Positions 1 through 11,629 of a DNA stretch of 64,000 bases are shown in pieces; positions within the stretch are counted from its first letter, which is position 1, and every line of letters starts with the position of its first letter. Under the pieces are notes generated by a model. The model ran no database searches, was not told where the DNA came from, and worked only from the letters and a program-made list of their open reading frames with translations. This DNA comes from Closterium sp. NIES-65 (taxonomy: Eukaryota > Streptophyta > Zygnematophyceae > Desmidiales > Closteriaceae), in the NCBI GenBank assembly GCA_948144175.1, contig CANXME010001279.1, forward strand, positions 248,001-312,000, in the 5' to 3' direction. The translations under genes were made by a program, and so were the position numbers.

Positions 1-220
1 GGGCACACTATCAGGTCTCCACCTCCCCTCGTTCTCTACGAACTTGGTGGCAGGATGTGCGCTCCACGACGGGGGTGTTCACCAGTTCACCCCTGCCTAC
101 GAGCGCGTGACACACTGTATGTGTGCTCGTACGGGCCGTCACTTGGCTACCTTCACTCGGCAGCCGGGGTCGGACCTGTTGACACCGACTACTGAGTCCC
201 CTCAGGTAGCTGCGTCTGCG
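1..220 (+). mobile_element. Copia pol fragment (D-like family)
   Basis: This short piece of Copia polyprotein DNA is closely similar to about 38170-38385 in element D, the stretch between the protease and the GAG-pre-integrase region. Recognisable peptide landmarks are VHQFTPAYERVTH and TGRHLATFTRQPGSD. Similarity stops near 220, where unrelated sequence begins, and the left side runs off the window, so its true extent is unknown. It is a broken fossil with no LTR visible here. Confidence 0.8.
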
Positions 221-565
221 ATGGCTCTATTTTCAAGGCACTTGATGCCATCGGAGGAATGTGCCACGATGCTGCAAAAGCATTGACTTTTAAAGGGCAG
301 CCCAGAATAAATGGTCAGCATGGCATTGGCTGCAGAATGGTTCATTTAGCGACGATATCGGACCACACATTTTCCTGCTCAGGCAAATCGTTGTACTTAT
401 ATTACCCCACTGTGATCCTCCTAAAACAGATGAATTACCACGACATGGCGGAATGATTGTGCAACTGGTCGAATTTGAATCAAACCCAAAAAAAAAGAAG
501 GAAAAAGCAAGTAGAGGCGCCCCCCTAGTAACCTGTTTTGCCAGACCACCTACATTTGTGTGGAT

Positions 566-611
566 GTTCTTTCTTTCTTTCTTTCTTTCTTTCTTTTTTT
601 CTTTTCTTTTT

Positions 612-663
<52 letters not shown>

Positions 664-664
664 A
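566..664. repeat. (CTTT)n microsatellite
   Basis: An almost pure run of TTTC/CTTT tetranucleotides about 99 bp long, with a short T-rich interruption near its middle. The open frames across it, rich in Phe, Leu and Ser, are products of the repeat. Confidence 0.97.
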
Positions 665-1102
665 CCATTTTTTTATACGCTTTTTACTCAGGTGTAGTTC
701 AATTAGTTTTGAAAATTGGTTGAGAGCCTTGGACAAAACGAGTACAACATGGGCCCGGATTCTTACTTCTTGAGCCCCCACTTTATTAGACAAAAGGCGG
801 AACCTCCCTTTTAGGGAGCGTGGTTCGAACACCAAGGGATTTTTTTTCGCGAAATCGTACAGATGCCGCTGCCATGCCGATACCCTCTGCATGGAGAACA
901 GGGCCAATACGTAAGTGCCCCGTCTTGCTGGCTTGGCTTTGCCTGGATTGCCCTCTGCAATGCTGGTTCATGTGATGCTTCTTCTGCACGATAGCAAAGC
1001 CTTGGGGTATGGGCATGTAATCACATCAACTACGCATTCTAAAAAAATCTGCCTCGCACATTTGCAGAGATCATAAATGGCTTAACAATACAAAAACTTG
1101 GA

Positions 1103-1263
1103 AGTGATGGGAAAGGATGATAAGAAGAAAGGTAGGGAGTAGGGAACGAGGAAAGGTAGTAGTGGTAAGAAGAAGAAGAGGGTGATAAGAACAGACAAGA
1201 AGGAGTGAGGAAGAAAAGGGAAAGAGGAAGGTGAAGAGAGGAAGAAGAAGAAAGGAAGAGACA
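1103..1263. repeat. Purine-rich (GA/GAA) low-complexity tract
   Basis: About 160 bp in which nearly every base is A or G on the plus strand, with many GAAGAA and GGAAAG units. The minus-strand Ser/Leu/Phe-rich frames are low-complexity shadows. Confidence 0.9.
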
Positions 1264-3988
1264 AAAGCAGGAAAACACATTGTTTCAAGCACAGCCACTA
1301 ACCGCCTACACATATGCATCGTACACATATTGCATGTCTGCCATGCTCTCAAAACAACCTGTTATATGATGCCAAATGCCCTGCCTTGCACCTAGTGGGA
1401 CAGGTGCTGGCATCCGCCCATCGTCGGACCCTCCTGACTGCCGCACCACATGCTATGTGATACTCTAAGCATGCGCCTGTTACAATGCCACGAAAGGACG
1501 CGTAGTGAGTCCAGTCTCGATAGTCTATGCGGATCTGTCATCCCCAGAAACTATCGAACAGAAATATGGAGGCGGCTGCAACTCCTCTATGTGCGGTCCC
1601 CAAACCTGCAGTGTGTCCTGTACTCATCTAGTTGCTATCATGACTGTCTATATGGGGGTTACCCGTCTAAGCCCATGGATCCATCCTTGCTATGAATCTG
1701 CAATGGAAAAATCCACCAAAACCATACAACTTTTGTCCATGTCACGGCAAGTCAGGTCCGGAATGCGAGCGGGTGTTCCTATGAACCTGTGCGTCTGGAC
1801 TGCCTCTGCTGCTGTACTGGCTGCTGCTGTGCCTGGTCCCTCTGTGCCTGCTCCCTCGTCGCCTTTGCCCCTCTATCCTCTTCCCAAAGCCGAAGAGGGG
1901 AAATCGCACCACATGGTGAGGTACTGTCATGTCGTCAATTGCTCGTCCGCAAGAGTACCGACTTGCGATGGGTAGCTGGGGGATAAGGAGGACGAGACTA
2001 AAGGATGAAGCCACTTGCCACTGCACTTTTGGTATGCGTAGGGAGTCTGCTTACAGCACCGCCGACAGCCACGCGCTTGCACCTGCTCCTTAGATGGATG
2101 TCAAATGGCCAAGGTGCAGGGGATGAGTGTGACGGGCACGCACCTACTCCAAGGCCCGCGCCTCCCGAACGCTGCTCACTCCTGTGAATAGGGAATCGGA
2201 GGCAGCATAGACACAAGAGAGCCGGGGGGAAAGAGAGAGAGGATGTCAGGTGGAAGGCCCTCTAGCGCCGTCCCGCGCAAACCAATCGATTTGGTCAACC
2301 TCGTCCGATGTGAAACTCTGTTGAAAAGTCTCGCTGCATACTGGGAGGGAGCAAAGAAAGAGTGCTCACTGTACCCAGGAGCAAGCAAAACTCATAGGGG
2401 CAATGCGCTCCATGGGACGGATGCCGAAACCCCCTAGGTGTATGGGGAGGAAAATCTTGTACATGGCTGCATCGCAAACGTCCTCTCTGCAAGCCCAAGT
2501 CCCAGGAGCTGCTCAAAGGTCTCTCCCAACCGCGCATCTCTCCGCACAAAGGTGGTCGACGATCTGTAATGAGATTCATGTCAGAACATTATAGCTTATA
2601 CATTTGTGTAGGCTCTCCAGCTCATAGAGAGTTTCGGCTCCGACTTTCCTGTTTTGCGTCTGCACTCGGACAGAGGCGGGGAGTTTTCCTATGCTCGTCT
2701 GGGAGCCTTCTGTCGTGCACAGGGCATCCGCCAGACCTTCACGCTTCCGGCCTCTCCACAGCAAAATGGGATTGCTGAGCGCCGCATTGGCATGGTCATG
2801 GACGTCGCTCGTACGTCCATGATGCATGCGGCTGCCCCCCATTTTCTGTGGCCGTTTGTGGTTCAGTACGCCGCGCATCAGCTCAACAATCAGCCCCGGG
2901 TCTCCTTGCCTGAGACCTCCCCCGCCTTGCGGTGGACCGGGAAGGTTGGCGATGCGTCTGCGTTTCGGGTCTGGGGATCTCGGGCGTTTGTCCGCGACTT
3001 TTCTGTGGACAAGCTGTCTCCCCGTGCGGTTCCCTACGTCTTCCTTGGCTCCCCCCCTGACGCGCCTGGGTGGCAGTTTTACCACCCCACCTCGCGCCGT
3101 GTTCTGTCCTCCCAAGACGTCACCTTTGACGAGTCGGTACCTTACTACCGTCTCTTCCCCTACCGCACTGCGCCTCCCCCCCCCCTGCCACTCTTCCTTG
3201 CACCAGGTCCTCCCCAGGTAGACCCCCTCCCCCCTCAGGGTCCTACCCCGTCAGGTGTGTCCCAGGTAGACGCAGTCGAGCCTGTCGAGGTAGCTGTTGA
3301 CTCTAGTGCTGCTAGAGGTGCTGAGCATGCGGGTGCCGGGTCTGGGGGTGCTGAGACCTTGGGTGCTGAGACTGGGGTTGTTGAGTCTTGGGGTGCTGAG
3401 ACTGGGGGTGCGGAGCCTGGGGGTGCGGAGCCTGGAGGTGCGGAGCCTGGGGGCGCTGGGTCTGCTCGTGTGGCCGCCGGCGGTGCATCGTCGAGGCGGG
3501 AGCCGCTCTCTCCACAGGAGCTGCGAGAGTGGTTTGCCTTCTGTTGGAGACGTGCTGCTAAGACTGGGGGTGCTGCTGGGGCAACTGGAGTTGGTCCTAC
3601 TGGAGCTGCTAGGGGTGTTGGCGCTGGTGTTTCTACTGGCGCTGGTGCGTCTGGGGGTGCTGCTGAGGCTGCTGGAGCTGACGGTCCTACTGGAGTTGGT
3701 GCTGCTGGAGCTGGAGCTACTGGGGGTGTTGGCGCTGGTGTTTCTCCTGGCGCCGGTACGTCTGGGGGTGCTGCTGAGGCTACTAGAGCTGACGGCCCTG
3801 CTGGAGTTGGCGCTGGTGGAGCTGGAGGTCCTGCTGGCGCTGGTACTGCCGCTGGGGGTACTGGTGCTGTCCCTCCTGGTTCGGGAGGCGCTGCGCGGCC
3901 GAGGCCGTACTTCGTTCCGCTCCTGGGGCAGGTTCTTGGTCTCCCGCCGTCTACTGGTCCTACTCCTCCCTTAGAGTGTCCACAGCCT

Positions 3989-4867
3989 TGTTATGTGATG
4001 CTATCATTTGCATTCATGTCTGTCTACCTCCCATCATATGTTCGTGCGTTGCATGCGTGGTGTGAGCGTGTGCAAGAATTTGTGTTTTGTGCGGTTTGGT
4101 TTTTCTGAGTGTGTGTGAATGTTATTTGGCTTGAGCAGATATCTGAAGCGACTCCTCTGCTCAAGAGCTTTCCGATGAACCAAGTATCGCTTCAATCGGA
4201 GCACGTACAAGAAAGTTACGAACGTTGGAGTTCGTATGCTTTTGATATTTGGTTGTGGTGACCATGGAGAGTTGTGGGGTTGACTCAATATGGGGTACAG
4301 ACTTTTGGGGGTTGGGAATTCGAACCCATCACTGTAGAATGCTGCCATGTGGTTGGGTGAAGCCAAACCAGGTTGGCAAGTGTGGCCAAGTTGGGTTGAG
4401 GTGAATTGTGGAGGTTGGGAAAGTGACAAAAGTGAAAGTGGGGTTGCCTATGGAGAAGGGAATTGTGTGGCATGGGGTTTCCTTGGTTGGGAACTCTCTT
4501 GGGACCTTCCCTCTCGTCCTCCTCATCCCATCCTACCTGGTTTAGTGCTACTCTAACTCTCTTGTGTAAAACTCTTGAGAACTTGTGAAACTATTGTGAG
4601 TGAATTTAATTTCTATGTGGCAGCATACCCCCTGGTGCGCCGAGAAGCATAACTCGAGATTTACTTCACCTTTTGATACGATTCAAATTGGGAATGATAG
4701 CCACGGACAAGGGCTATATCGTACTCGAGTTTGAGACGATTCTAACGGTGCACTTTTCGTCGACAACGTTTCTTGTGAAGTCGCGGTTTCTGTCCAGAAT
4801 TTCAAGCCAACGATTTTGAGAAATTTAGGCTCCTAATCTTCACAGACTCGATCCTTAGTCTATAACA
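3989..4867 (+). repeat. 5' LTR of Copia C
   Basis: 879 bp, TG...CA, about 99.5% identical to 9607-10485. It is followed, after two bases, by the initiator-methionine tRNA primer-binding site at 4870-4881. Short minus-strand frames inside it recur in the 3' LTR and are not genes. Confidence 0.95.
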
Positions 4868-5103
4868 AGTGGTATCAGAGCTGATGAAGGACTTTGTGGA
4901 GAGTCTACTGAAGTGTGAAGACCCTCCTAGACCCACCATGGCCTGTGGGCGTGCCTAAGTGGAGTTCTGGAGGTTGGATGTGACTTCCGCTAAGGGGAAA
5001 CTCTGCCGAAATTTCGTTGGCGCCGTCACTTGTGAAGATTGTGTGGATCTACATTGTGACCAGCAAAAGGGGGAGCTGAAACCTCTGATTGGGAGCAGAG
5101 GAG

Positions 5104-8100
5104 ATGAATCAAGGGAGTGGAGATGCAGCTGAGAAGAGGAGTGAACCGCCACCATCCAAGATCGAAGCTTTGGATGGCTCCAACTACGAGGAATGGAGCG
5201 GGCGGATGCGGAGCGCCTTCAAGCGCTACAAGCTGCTGAAAATTGCAATGGGAGAGGAGAAGATGCCGGGGGAAGGAGACGCCCGCGATCGGTGGATTGA
5301 GAAGAGCGCGGTGCTGTATGACTTGATTCTACAGTCGGTCAACAACGACATGTTCCAGCATATCAAGGATTTGGTGGAGCTCGATGACTCGGGACCAAAG
5401 GCGTGGAAGCTGCTACGCGACGTGGTTCAACCCAACACGCTGCCGATGGTGATCGTATTGGAGAAGGAGTTGGCTGCCCTCTCCATGCGGCCGGGAGATG
5501 ATGTGAAGCCGGTCCTTGACAAGATCAAGGACACCTATGCGAGGATAGCAGCGGCGGGCAGCGAAGTGTCGCAGATGCAACAGTGCACCAAGATCATCTC
5601 GGTGCTCGACAACTCGTGGGACAACCTCATCCCCACCCTCAACGTTCAGCAGGACAAATGGACGCCTGAGTGGCTACGGCAGCAGATCCTGCAGGAGGAC
5701 TTCCGCAGACGCCACACTGGAGGTGGTGCTGCCAACAAAACTGCTGAGGGGTATGGAGCTGCAGGAGGCAGCAGAGGGAGAGGGGGATGGAGAGGCCGAG
5801 GCCGTGGGAGAGGCTTTGGCAGAGGGAGAGGCCGAGGTGACTACAATGAGGGGCATGGGAGCTCTGGTGGCAGGGGGAGTACCCGAATGGAGGGTGCGTG
5901 CTGGTACTGCAAGAAGGCTGGACACCCATGGTTCAAGTGTTTCAGCCGGCCTGAAGGATGGGCGCCTCCAGGCATGAAGCCGCCAAGTGGTGATCGTGCA
6001 CGAGGTGGTGCTGTGCAAGGTTCAGATGCACAAGGTGATGGTGCACAAGGTAAAGCCGACCCTGGTATGTTCCTCATGGTTGAGGACGTGCAAGGGAGTG
6101 GGGGTGATGTGGGTTCAGTTGGGAAGGTTGTGATGCACCCCCTCACTCACTGGGTGATCGATTCAGGTTGCACGAGTCACATGACTCCACGGGCAGATTT
6201 GCTTGATGAGGTGAAGCCCCCTGGGAAGATAAAGTTTGTGGCTGCCGCTTCAGGTGCCTTGCTCCCTGTGATTGGTGTTGGGAATGCCAAGGTTATGGAA
6301 GCTAATGGGGGGCTTGTGGGGCTGGGAAATGTGCTGTTGGTTGAAGGCTTATCCGCTAACCTCCTCTCTGTGCGCCGGCTGCAGAAAAGCAAGGCCAAAG
6401 TTACGTTCGGCCCAACCAGCTGCCGTGCAAAGCTTGGGAAGTTGCTGCTGTGGAATCTGGAGGAGAAGAGCAGCTGCATCAAGGACCTGTGGCAGCTGCC
6501 CATCATCCCTTGGAATGGGAAACCTCCAGCAACGGCAAAGGCAGCGGCAGCGGCTAAGGCAACTACGGGAGGGGAGGAGATTGCACCAACTGCTGGGGCC
6601 CTGGATACAGTCAAGAAGGTGCAGCAGCCACAGCAATCACATGGTGAGGTGCTTGCTGGTGTGGATGCAACGGCTGCATGGGCAAAGGCTTCGTCTGGGA
6701 GTGGTGAGGCCGATTGGGAGACGTGGCATGAGAGGCTGTGCCATGTGAACATTCCTATGCTGCAGAAGTTGGTAAAGGATGGGTGCTTGAAGGGGCTGGA
6801 GGTGAAGGGGGGAGCAAAGGAGATTGGGAGCTGCCCTACCTGCCTTGAGACCAAATTCACGAAGTTTCCCTTCAGCAGCAGCACAGGACCAGCAAAGGCA
6901 CCACTTGCACTAGTGCACATGGATGTGGTGGGCCCCACGAGGGCCCTTTCTCTCTCGGGCAGCCGCTACTTCTTGACAATTGTGGACGACCACACGCGTG
7001 CGGTGTGGGTGTACCCTCTCAAGACTAAGGGGGAGGTGGCAGCGGCTGTTCTTAAGGAGTGGATGCCGAGAGCACAAAGGGAGAGCGGACACAAGGTGAA
7101 GGTGATCCGCACTGACAACGGAGGAGAGTTCATCGGCGCTGATTTTGAGAAGGAGCTGAAGCGGAAGGGGATCCAGCATCAGCTCACAGTGCCTTACAAC
7201 CCTCAGCAGAATGGCGTGGCTGAGCGGTTCAACCGGACCCTGCAGGAAGGTGCTCGCACTCTCCTTGGGCATGCAGGGCTGCCGGATCCGTTTTGGGTGA
7301 CAGCACTGCGGCAGGTCGTTGTTGTGAAGAACCGGGTGCTGGTGACTGTGGGGGACAAGCAATGGGTCCCCTACACCAAGTGGTATGGGAGTGTGCCTGC
7401 AGTCAACATGCTGAGAACTTGTGGCTGTATGGTGGTGTTTCATGTGCCTAAGGAGAAGAGGGGAAAACTGGAAGCTTCTGGGAGATGGGGTGTGCACTTG
7501 GGGCTTGCTAAGGATCACAAGGGCTGGCTGATTTGGGACTTGACCAGCCAGCAGCTGACTGTGTCGAGGGATGTGAAGTTCCTTGAGTCCTTGTACTACA
7601 AGGAGTGGAAGCAGCAGCAGCAGAAGCTTCCCACTACACCGCTGATCATTGAGGCTGATGAGGTGCAGCGGCCTTCGAGGCAAGTGGAGGTTGCCATCTC
7701 AGAGGAGGAGATCTCTGGGGTGACTGAGGATGGGGGAGAACCTGAGGTGGTGGAGCAGCAGCAGCAACAGCAGCAGCCGCAGCAGCAGCAGCAAGATGCT
7801 CCACGAGGTGCCGCACGTACGGCTGACCGTCCTAAGAGGGATGTGCGCCCTCCTAACCGGCTGACCTATCCGAGCTTTGGCAAGCCAAAGGTGGTACGGG
7901 CTGGGAGTGTGGCTGAGCAGTGTGATGAGGATGAGATAGCACACTGCTACTGGGCAGCCGTCCCTGAGCCCAAGACGCTTACCAAGGCCTTGAGTGGGCC
8001 CGATGCTGAGAAGTGGAAGCAGAGTGTGAAGGAGGAGTATGACTCTCTTCTGGAGAATGAGACGTGGGAGTTGTGTGAGCTGCCACCTGGGAAGAAGGCA

Positions 8101-9549
8101 ATCTCTTCGAAGCTGATCTTCAGGCACAAGTACGGACCTGATGGGGAGCTGACGCGCTACAAGTCAAGGCTTGTGGCAAAGGGGTTTCAGCAGACAAAGG
8201 GGAAGGACTTTGATGAGATTTATGCACCTATGGGGAAAGGCACAACACTGAAGGTGTCACTGGCAATGGCTGCAAACCGTGGATGGCGGGTGAAGCAGAT
8301 GGACATCACCACCGCCTTCCTCAATGGGATCATTCTGGAGGAGCTGTACATGTTACAGCCTGAGGGTTTGGATGATGGGAGCGGCAGGGTGTGCAGGCTG
8401 AAGAAGGCCATCTATGGCTTGAAGCAGGCTCCTCGTGCATGGTACCACAAGCTAGAGGAGACTCTGCTGGCTGGGGGGTTCAAGAAGAGTGAGTGTGACC
8501 ACAGCCTATTCCTGCTGCAAGAGAAGGAGCGGTTTCTCATGCTCCTGGTGTATGTGGACGACATCCTACTGTTCTCTGAGTCGTCTACGATGATTGAGCG
8601 CGTGGAGGAGATGCTGGAGATGCAGTTCAAGTGCTCTAAAATGGGAGATGTGAATTACTACCTGGGAATGCATGTGGAGAGGGACCTCGACAAGGGAGTG
8701 TTGAGGTTGCACCAGAGAAAGTATTGTGAGGGGCTGGCTAAGAAGTATGGGCTGCAAGATGGAGGAAAGCCAGCCACCCCACTGCCTTCGGGGTTCACTG
8801 TGGAGCCCTGTGCTGATGAGGAGGTGGTGGGTGAGAGTGACAGGAAACTTTTTCATTCCATGGTTGGGGCACTCAACTATGCGGCTAACCACACACGGCC
8901 TGACATTGCCTTTGCAACATCTAGGCTTGCTAGTGTGGTTTCACGCCCCAGTCATGAGCAGCTGGAAGCGGCCAAGAGGTTGGTCCGATATGTGAGCGCT
9001 ACAGCATCAATGGGCTTGGAGTACAGTGCTGTGAGACAGAGGCTGCAGAGGGGTGCAGCTGATTTGGGCAAGGGGGAGATGCTTCTGACTTGCTACACCG
9101 ACGCCAGCTTCAACTCTGTGAAGGCAGATGGCACCAGCATTGGAGGCTATGTGTGCCTGTTTGGAGGTGGTGCAGTGAGCTGGTGCAGCAAGAAGCAGAA
9201 CGAGGTGGGGCAGTCTTCGTGTGAGACAGAGTACATGGCCCTTCATCATGGGGCAAAGGAGGTGGTGTGGCTGAGGCGTTTGTTGGAGGAAATCGGAGTG
9301 TGTCAGAGGGAGCCGACTGTGATTTTCTGTGACAATGAGTCGGCGGTGAAGCTTGCGAAGAATGCCTGTCTTCATGGCTTGACAAAGCACATCAGGCCAA
9401 AGTGGCATTGGACAAGGAGGCTCCTGGACAAGGAGGTGCGGCTGGAGATTGTGAAGACCCAGCAGCAGGCGGCTGACATTCTCACCAAACGCCTGGCAGA
9501 ACCTGAGAATTGGAAGGGCATGAAACTTGCTGGGATGAGTGTGCATTGA
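5104..9549 (+). CDS. Copia C Gag-Pol polyprotein
   Basis: A single frame of 1481 codons from the first ATG; the frame opens slightly earlier at a TTG. Order: UBN2-type Gag (residues about 15-200, with YEEWSGRMRSAFKRY), an Arg-Gly-rich RGG-like stretch (about 215-260), a classical zinc knuckle CWYCKKAGHPWFKC, aspartic protease (WVIDSGCTSHMTP), GAG-pre-integrase (WHERLCHVN), DDE integrase (VDDHTRAVW; TDNGGEFIG; NPQQNGVAERFNRTLQ), a Gln-rich linker, RVT_2 reverse transcriptase (YVDDILLF at about 8550-8573) and RNase H (CETEYMALHHGAKEV). This is the Copia order, with integrase before reverse transcriptase. It makes the particle protein and the enzymes for self-copying. It looks whole. Confidence 0.95.
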   Translation: MNQGSGDAAEKRSEPPPSKIEALDGSNYEEWSGRMRSAFKRYKLLKIAMGEEKMPGEGDARDRWIEKSAVLYDLILQSVNNDMFQHIKDLVELDDSGPKAWKLLRDVVQPNTLPMVIVLEKELAALSMRPGDDVKPVLDKIKDTYARIAAAGSEVSQMQQCTKIISVLDNSWDNLIPTLNVQQDKWTPEWLRQQILQEDFRRRHTGGGAANKTAEGYGAAGGSRGRGGWRGRGRGRGFGRGRGRGDYNEGHGSSGGRGSTRMEGACWYCKKAGHPWFKCFSRPEGWAPPGMKPPSGDRARGGAVQGSDAQGDGAQGKADPGMFLMVEDVQGSGGDVGSVGKVVMHPLTHWVIDSGCTSHMTPRADLLDEVKPPGKIKFVAAASGALLPVIGVGNAKVMEANGGLVGLGNVLLVEGLSANLLSVRRLQKSKAKVTFGPTSCRAKLGKLLLWNLEEKSSCIKDLWQLPIIPWNGKPPATAKAAAAAKATTGGEEIAPTAGALDTVKKVQQPQQSHGEVLAGVDATAAWAKASSGSGEADWETWHERLCHVNIPMLQKLVKDGCLKGLEVKGGAKEIGSCPTCLETKFTKFPFSSSTGPAKAPLALVHMDVVGPTRALSLSGSRYFLTIVDDHTRAVWVYPLKTKGEVAAAVLKEWMPRAQRESGHKVKVIRTDNGGEFIGADFEKELKRKGIQHQLTVPYNPQQNGVAERFNRTLQEGARTLLGHAGLPDPFWVTALRQVVVVKNRVLVTVGDKQWVPYTKWYGSVPAVNMLRTCGCMVVFHVPKEKRGKLEASGRWGVHLGLAKDHKGWLIWDLTSQQLTVSRDVKFLESLYYKEWKQQQQKLPTTPLIIEADEVQRPSRQVEVAISEEEISGVTEDGGEPEVVEQQQQQQQPQQQQQDAPRGAARTADRPKRDVRPPNRLTYPSFGKPKVVRAGSVAEQCDEDEIAHCYWAAVPEPKTLTKALSGPDAEKWKQSVKEEYDSLLENETWELCELPPGKKAISSKLIFRHKYGPDGELTRYKSRLVAKGFQQTKGKDFDEIYAPMGKGTTLKVSLAMAANRGWRVKQMDITTAFLNGIILEELYMLQPEGLDDGSGRVCRLKKAIYGLKQAPRAWYHKLEETLLAGGFKKSECDHSLFLLQEKERFLMLLVYVDDILLFSESSTMIERVEEMLEMQFKCSKMGDVNYYLGMHVERDLDKGVLRLHQRKYCEGLAKKYGLQDGGKPATPLPSGFTVEPCADEEVVGESDRKLFHSMVGALNYAANHTRPDIAFATSRLASVVSRPSHEQLEAAKRLVRYVSATASMGLEYSAVRQRLQRGAADLGKGEMLLTCYTDASFNSVKADGTSIGGYVCLFGGGAVSWCSKKQNEVGQSSCETEYMALHHGAKEVVWLRRLLEEIGVCQREPTVIFCDNESAVKLAKNACLHGLTKHIRPKWHWTRRLLDKEVRLEIVKTQQQAADILTKRLAEPENWKGMKLAGMSVH

Positions 9550-9606
9550 GGGTGCATGCTTGAGCTATGGCATGTGGGATGATGGTAGGCAGCCAGAGGG
9601 GGAGAT

Positions 9607-10485
9607 TGTTATGTGATGCTATCATTTGCATTCATGTCTGTCTACCTCCCATCATATGTTCGTGCGTTGCATGCGTGGTGTGAGCGTGTGCAAGAATTTG
9701 TGTTTTGTGCGGTTTGGTTTTTCTGAGTGTGTGTGAATGTTATTTGGCTTGAGCAGATATCTGAAGCGACTCCTCTGCTCAAGAGCTTTCCGATGAACCA
9801 AGTATCGCTTCAATCGGAGCACGTACAAGAAAGTTACGAACGTTGGAGTTCGTATGCTTTTGATATTTGGTTGTGGTGACCATGGAGAGTTGTGGGGTTG
9901 ACTCAATATGGGGTACAGACTTTTGGGGGTTGGGAATTCGAACCCATCACTGTAGAATGCTGCCATGTGGTTGGGTGAAGCCAAACCAGGTTGGCAAGTG
10001 TGGCCAAGTTGGGTTGAGGTGAATTGTGGAGGTTGGGAAAGTGACAAAAGTGAAAGTGGGGTTGCCTATGGAGAAGGGAATTGTGTGGCATAGGGTTTCC
10101 TTGGTTGGGAACTCTCTTGGGACCTTCCCTCTCGTCCTCCTCATCCCATCCTACCTGGTTTAGTGCTACTCTAACTCTCTTGTGTAAAACTCTTGAGAAC
10201 TTGTGAAACTATTGTGAGTGAATTTAATTTCTATGTGGCAGCATACCCCCTGGTGCGCCGAGAAGCATAACTCGAGATTTACTTCACCTTTCGATACGAT
10301 TCAAATTGGGAATGATAGCCACGGACAAGGGCTATATCGTACTCGAGTTTGAGACGATTCTAACAGTGCACTTTTTGTCGACAACGTTTCTTGTGAAGTC
10401 GCGGTTTCTGTCCAGAATTTCAAGCCAACGATTTTGAGAAATTTAGGCTCCTAATCTTCACAGACTCGATCCTTAGTCTATAACA
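9607..10485 (+). repeat. 3' LTR of Copia C
   Basis: 879 bp matching 3989-4867 with about four differences. It is preceded by a polypurine tract ending at 9606 and followed by the AGCCT target copy at 10486-10490. Confidence 0.95.
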
Positions 10486-11375
10486 AGCCTGTCCAGTCCC
10501 AGTGACAGTTACAGCCCGCCTCCCCTCTCCCTGCTCCTTCTCCCTACACTGGTCCTACTGGAGGTCTTGGTGAGCGTCGTGAGCTTGCGTCTTGTCCTGC
10601 ATCGCCTGTTCGTGCTGCTCGCACTAGTGGTCATACTGCACGTCCGCGTCCTCCTGCGGCCCCCGGCACACACCAGATGGCACTTCGTCCTTCCACTGCT
10701 CCTCTGCGTGTCCCGTTGCCATCTCCTCCAGAGTCCTCTCTTCCTGTCCTTGCTGACCCGGAGTCTGACTCCCTTCGTGCTGCTCGTCCTTCGGTCACGC
10801 GCCTTCTTGCTACTGTTGTCACTGACCCTTCCTTTGAGTCCACTGCTGCGTCTGCCTTGGTTGCTAAGCTTGTCGACTTTGCTGCTCGCTGTCGTCTAGA
10901 CTACGCTGCTAGTCTTGTTGCTGAGTCAGAGTCTGTCTGTCCTCCGTCCGTCGGGGGTGAGTGTGCTCTTAGCACGGACGTCCTTGAGGACAGGCAGGAG
11001 GAGTTCCAGTGTTTTGCTACTGCTTTGCCCCATCTCGTGTCCACGCTGATTGCCCCTGAGGGAGACCCGGATGCACCAGACATCCCGACTCCTCGATCGT
11101 ACGCTGAGGCGATCGAGGGTCCCTACTCCTCTCAGTGGCAGTCAGCCATGGACGCAGAGATGGCTTCCTGGAAGTCCACAGGCACCTACGTTGACGAGGT
11201 TCCCCCACCTGGGGCGAACATCGTCAGTGGCATGTGGATTTTCGGGGTGAAGCGGACGCCGGGTTCTCCGCCTGTCTTAAAGGCGCGTTACGTCGCTCGA
11301 GGCTTCAGTCACCGGCAGGGAGTTGACTACTTTCAGACCTTCTCTCCCACCCCGAAGATGACCACTCTTCGGGTG

Positions 11376-11508
11376 TGTCAGAACTTATAGCTTACTTGTT
11401 TCTGTAGGCTATAGTGGGGTATCCCATAGGGGGTACAACCCAATTAGGGTTTCCTATTTGTACTCACTTCGTTCATAGTCATTCCATTCTCGTTCTTTGT
11501 TTTCCACA
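11376..11508 (+). repeat. 5' LTR of Copia B
   Basis: 133 bp, starting TGTCAGAACTTATAG and ending TTTTCCACA, identical to 18791-18923 as read. It contains the core TAGGCTATAGTGGGGTA found in related forms in the LTRs of A, D, E, F, G and H. The primer-binding site follows immediately at 11509. Confidence 0.95.
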
Positions 11509-11629
11509 TGGAATCAGAGCAGGTTCCCTCCTAGGGACTGCTTCTAGGGCCCACCGAACCGCGCCCCGAGGCGCGTTTTTTTTTAGCGACCCGTCGTGTC
11601 GCCCCTAGCGGACCGTTGCGCCGCCCTTC

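Larger units (their letters stand above)
221..2573. other. Stretch without a recognisable gene
   Basis: I find no gene I can support here. It holds a CTTT microsatellite (566-664), a purine-rich tract (1103-1263) and several open frames under 160 codons (the longest at 1505-1975) with no recognisable motif. It ends in the left target-site copy (ATTCA, 2574-2578) of Copia element A. It may include decayed repeats or host intergenic DNA. Confidence 0.5.
3989..10485 (+). mobile_element. Copia element C, whole-looking, nested in A
   Basis: A complete LTR retrotransposon of 6497 bp in the TNT1-like Copia order. LTRs of 879 bp run 3989-4867 and 9607-10485, beginning TG and ending CA, with the target-site duplication AGCCT at 3984-3988 and 10486-10490. 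The primer-binding site TGGTATCAGAGC (4870-4881) matches the 3' end of initiator-methionine tRNA. A purine tract AGAGGGGGAGAT precedes the 3' LTR. One long uninterrupted frame fills the interior. The LTRs differ at about 4 of 879 positions, so the insertion is young, probably well under a million years at typical plant rates. Its LTRs and Gag are unlike those of A, B, D and E. Confidence 0.95.

Noticed and set aside
453-773. Phe/Leu/Ser-rich ORF
   Set aside because: It consists mostly of translated CTTT microsatellite.
815-845. tRNA-like B box (GGTTCGAACACC)
   Set aside because: The flanking bases do not form a five-pair T stem, and no matching acceptor stem or A box is evident upstream. It could at most be a decayed tRNA-derived repeat.
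4034-4429. A 131-codon minus-strand ORF, identical at 9652-10047
   Set aside because: Both copies lie in the two LTRs of Copia C, and the composition is low-complexity. The duplication reflects the LTR pair, not a conserved gene.
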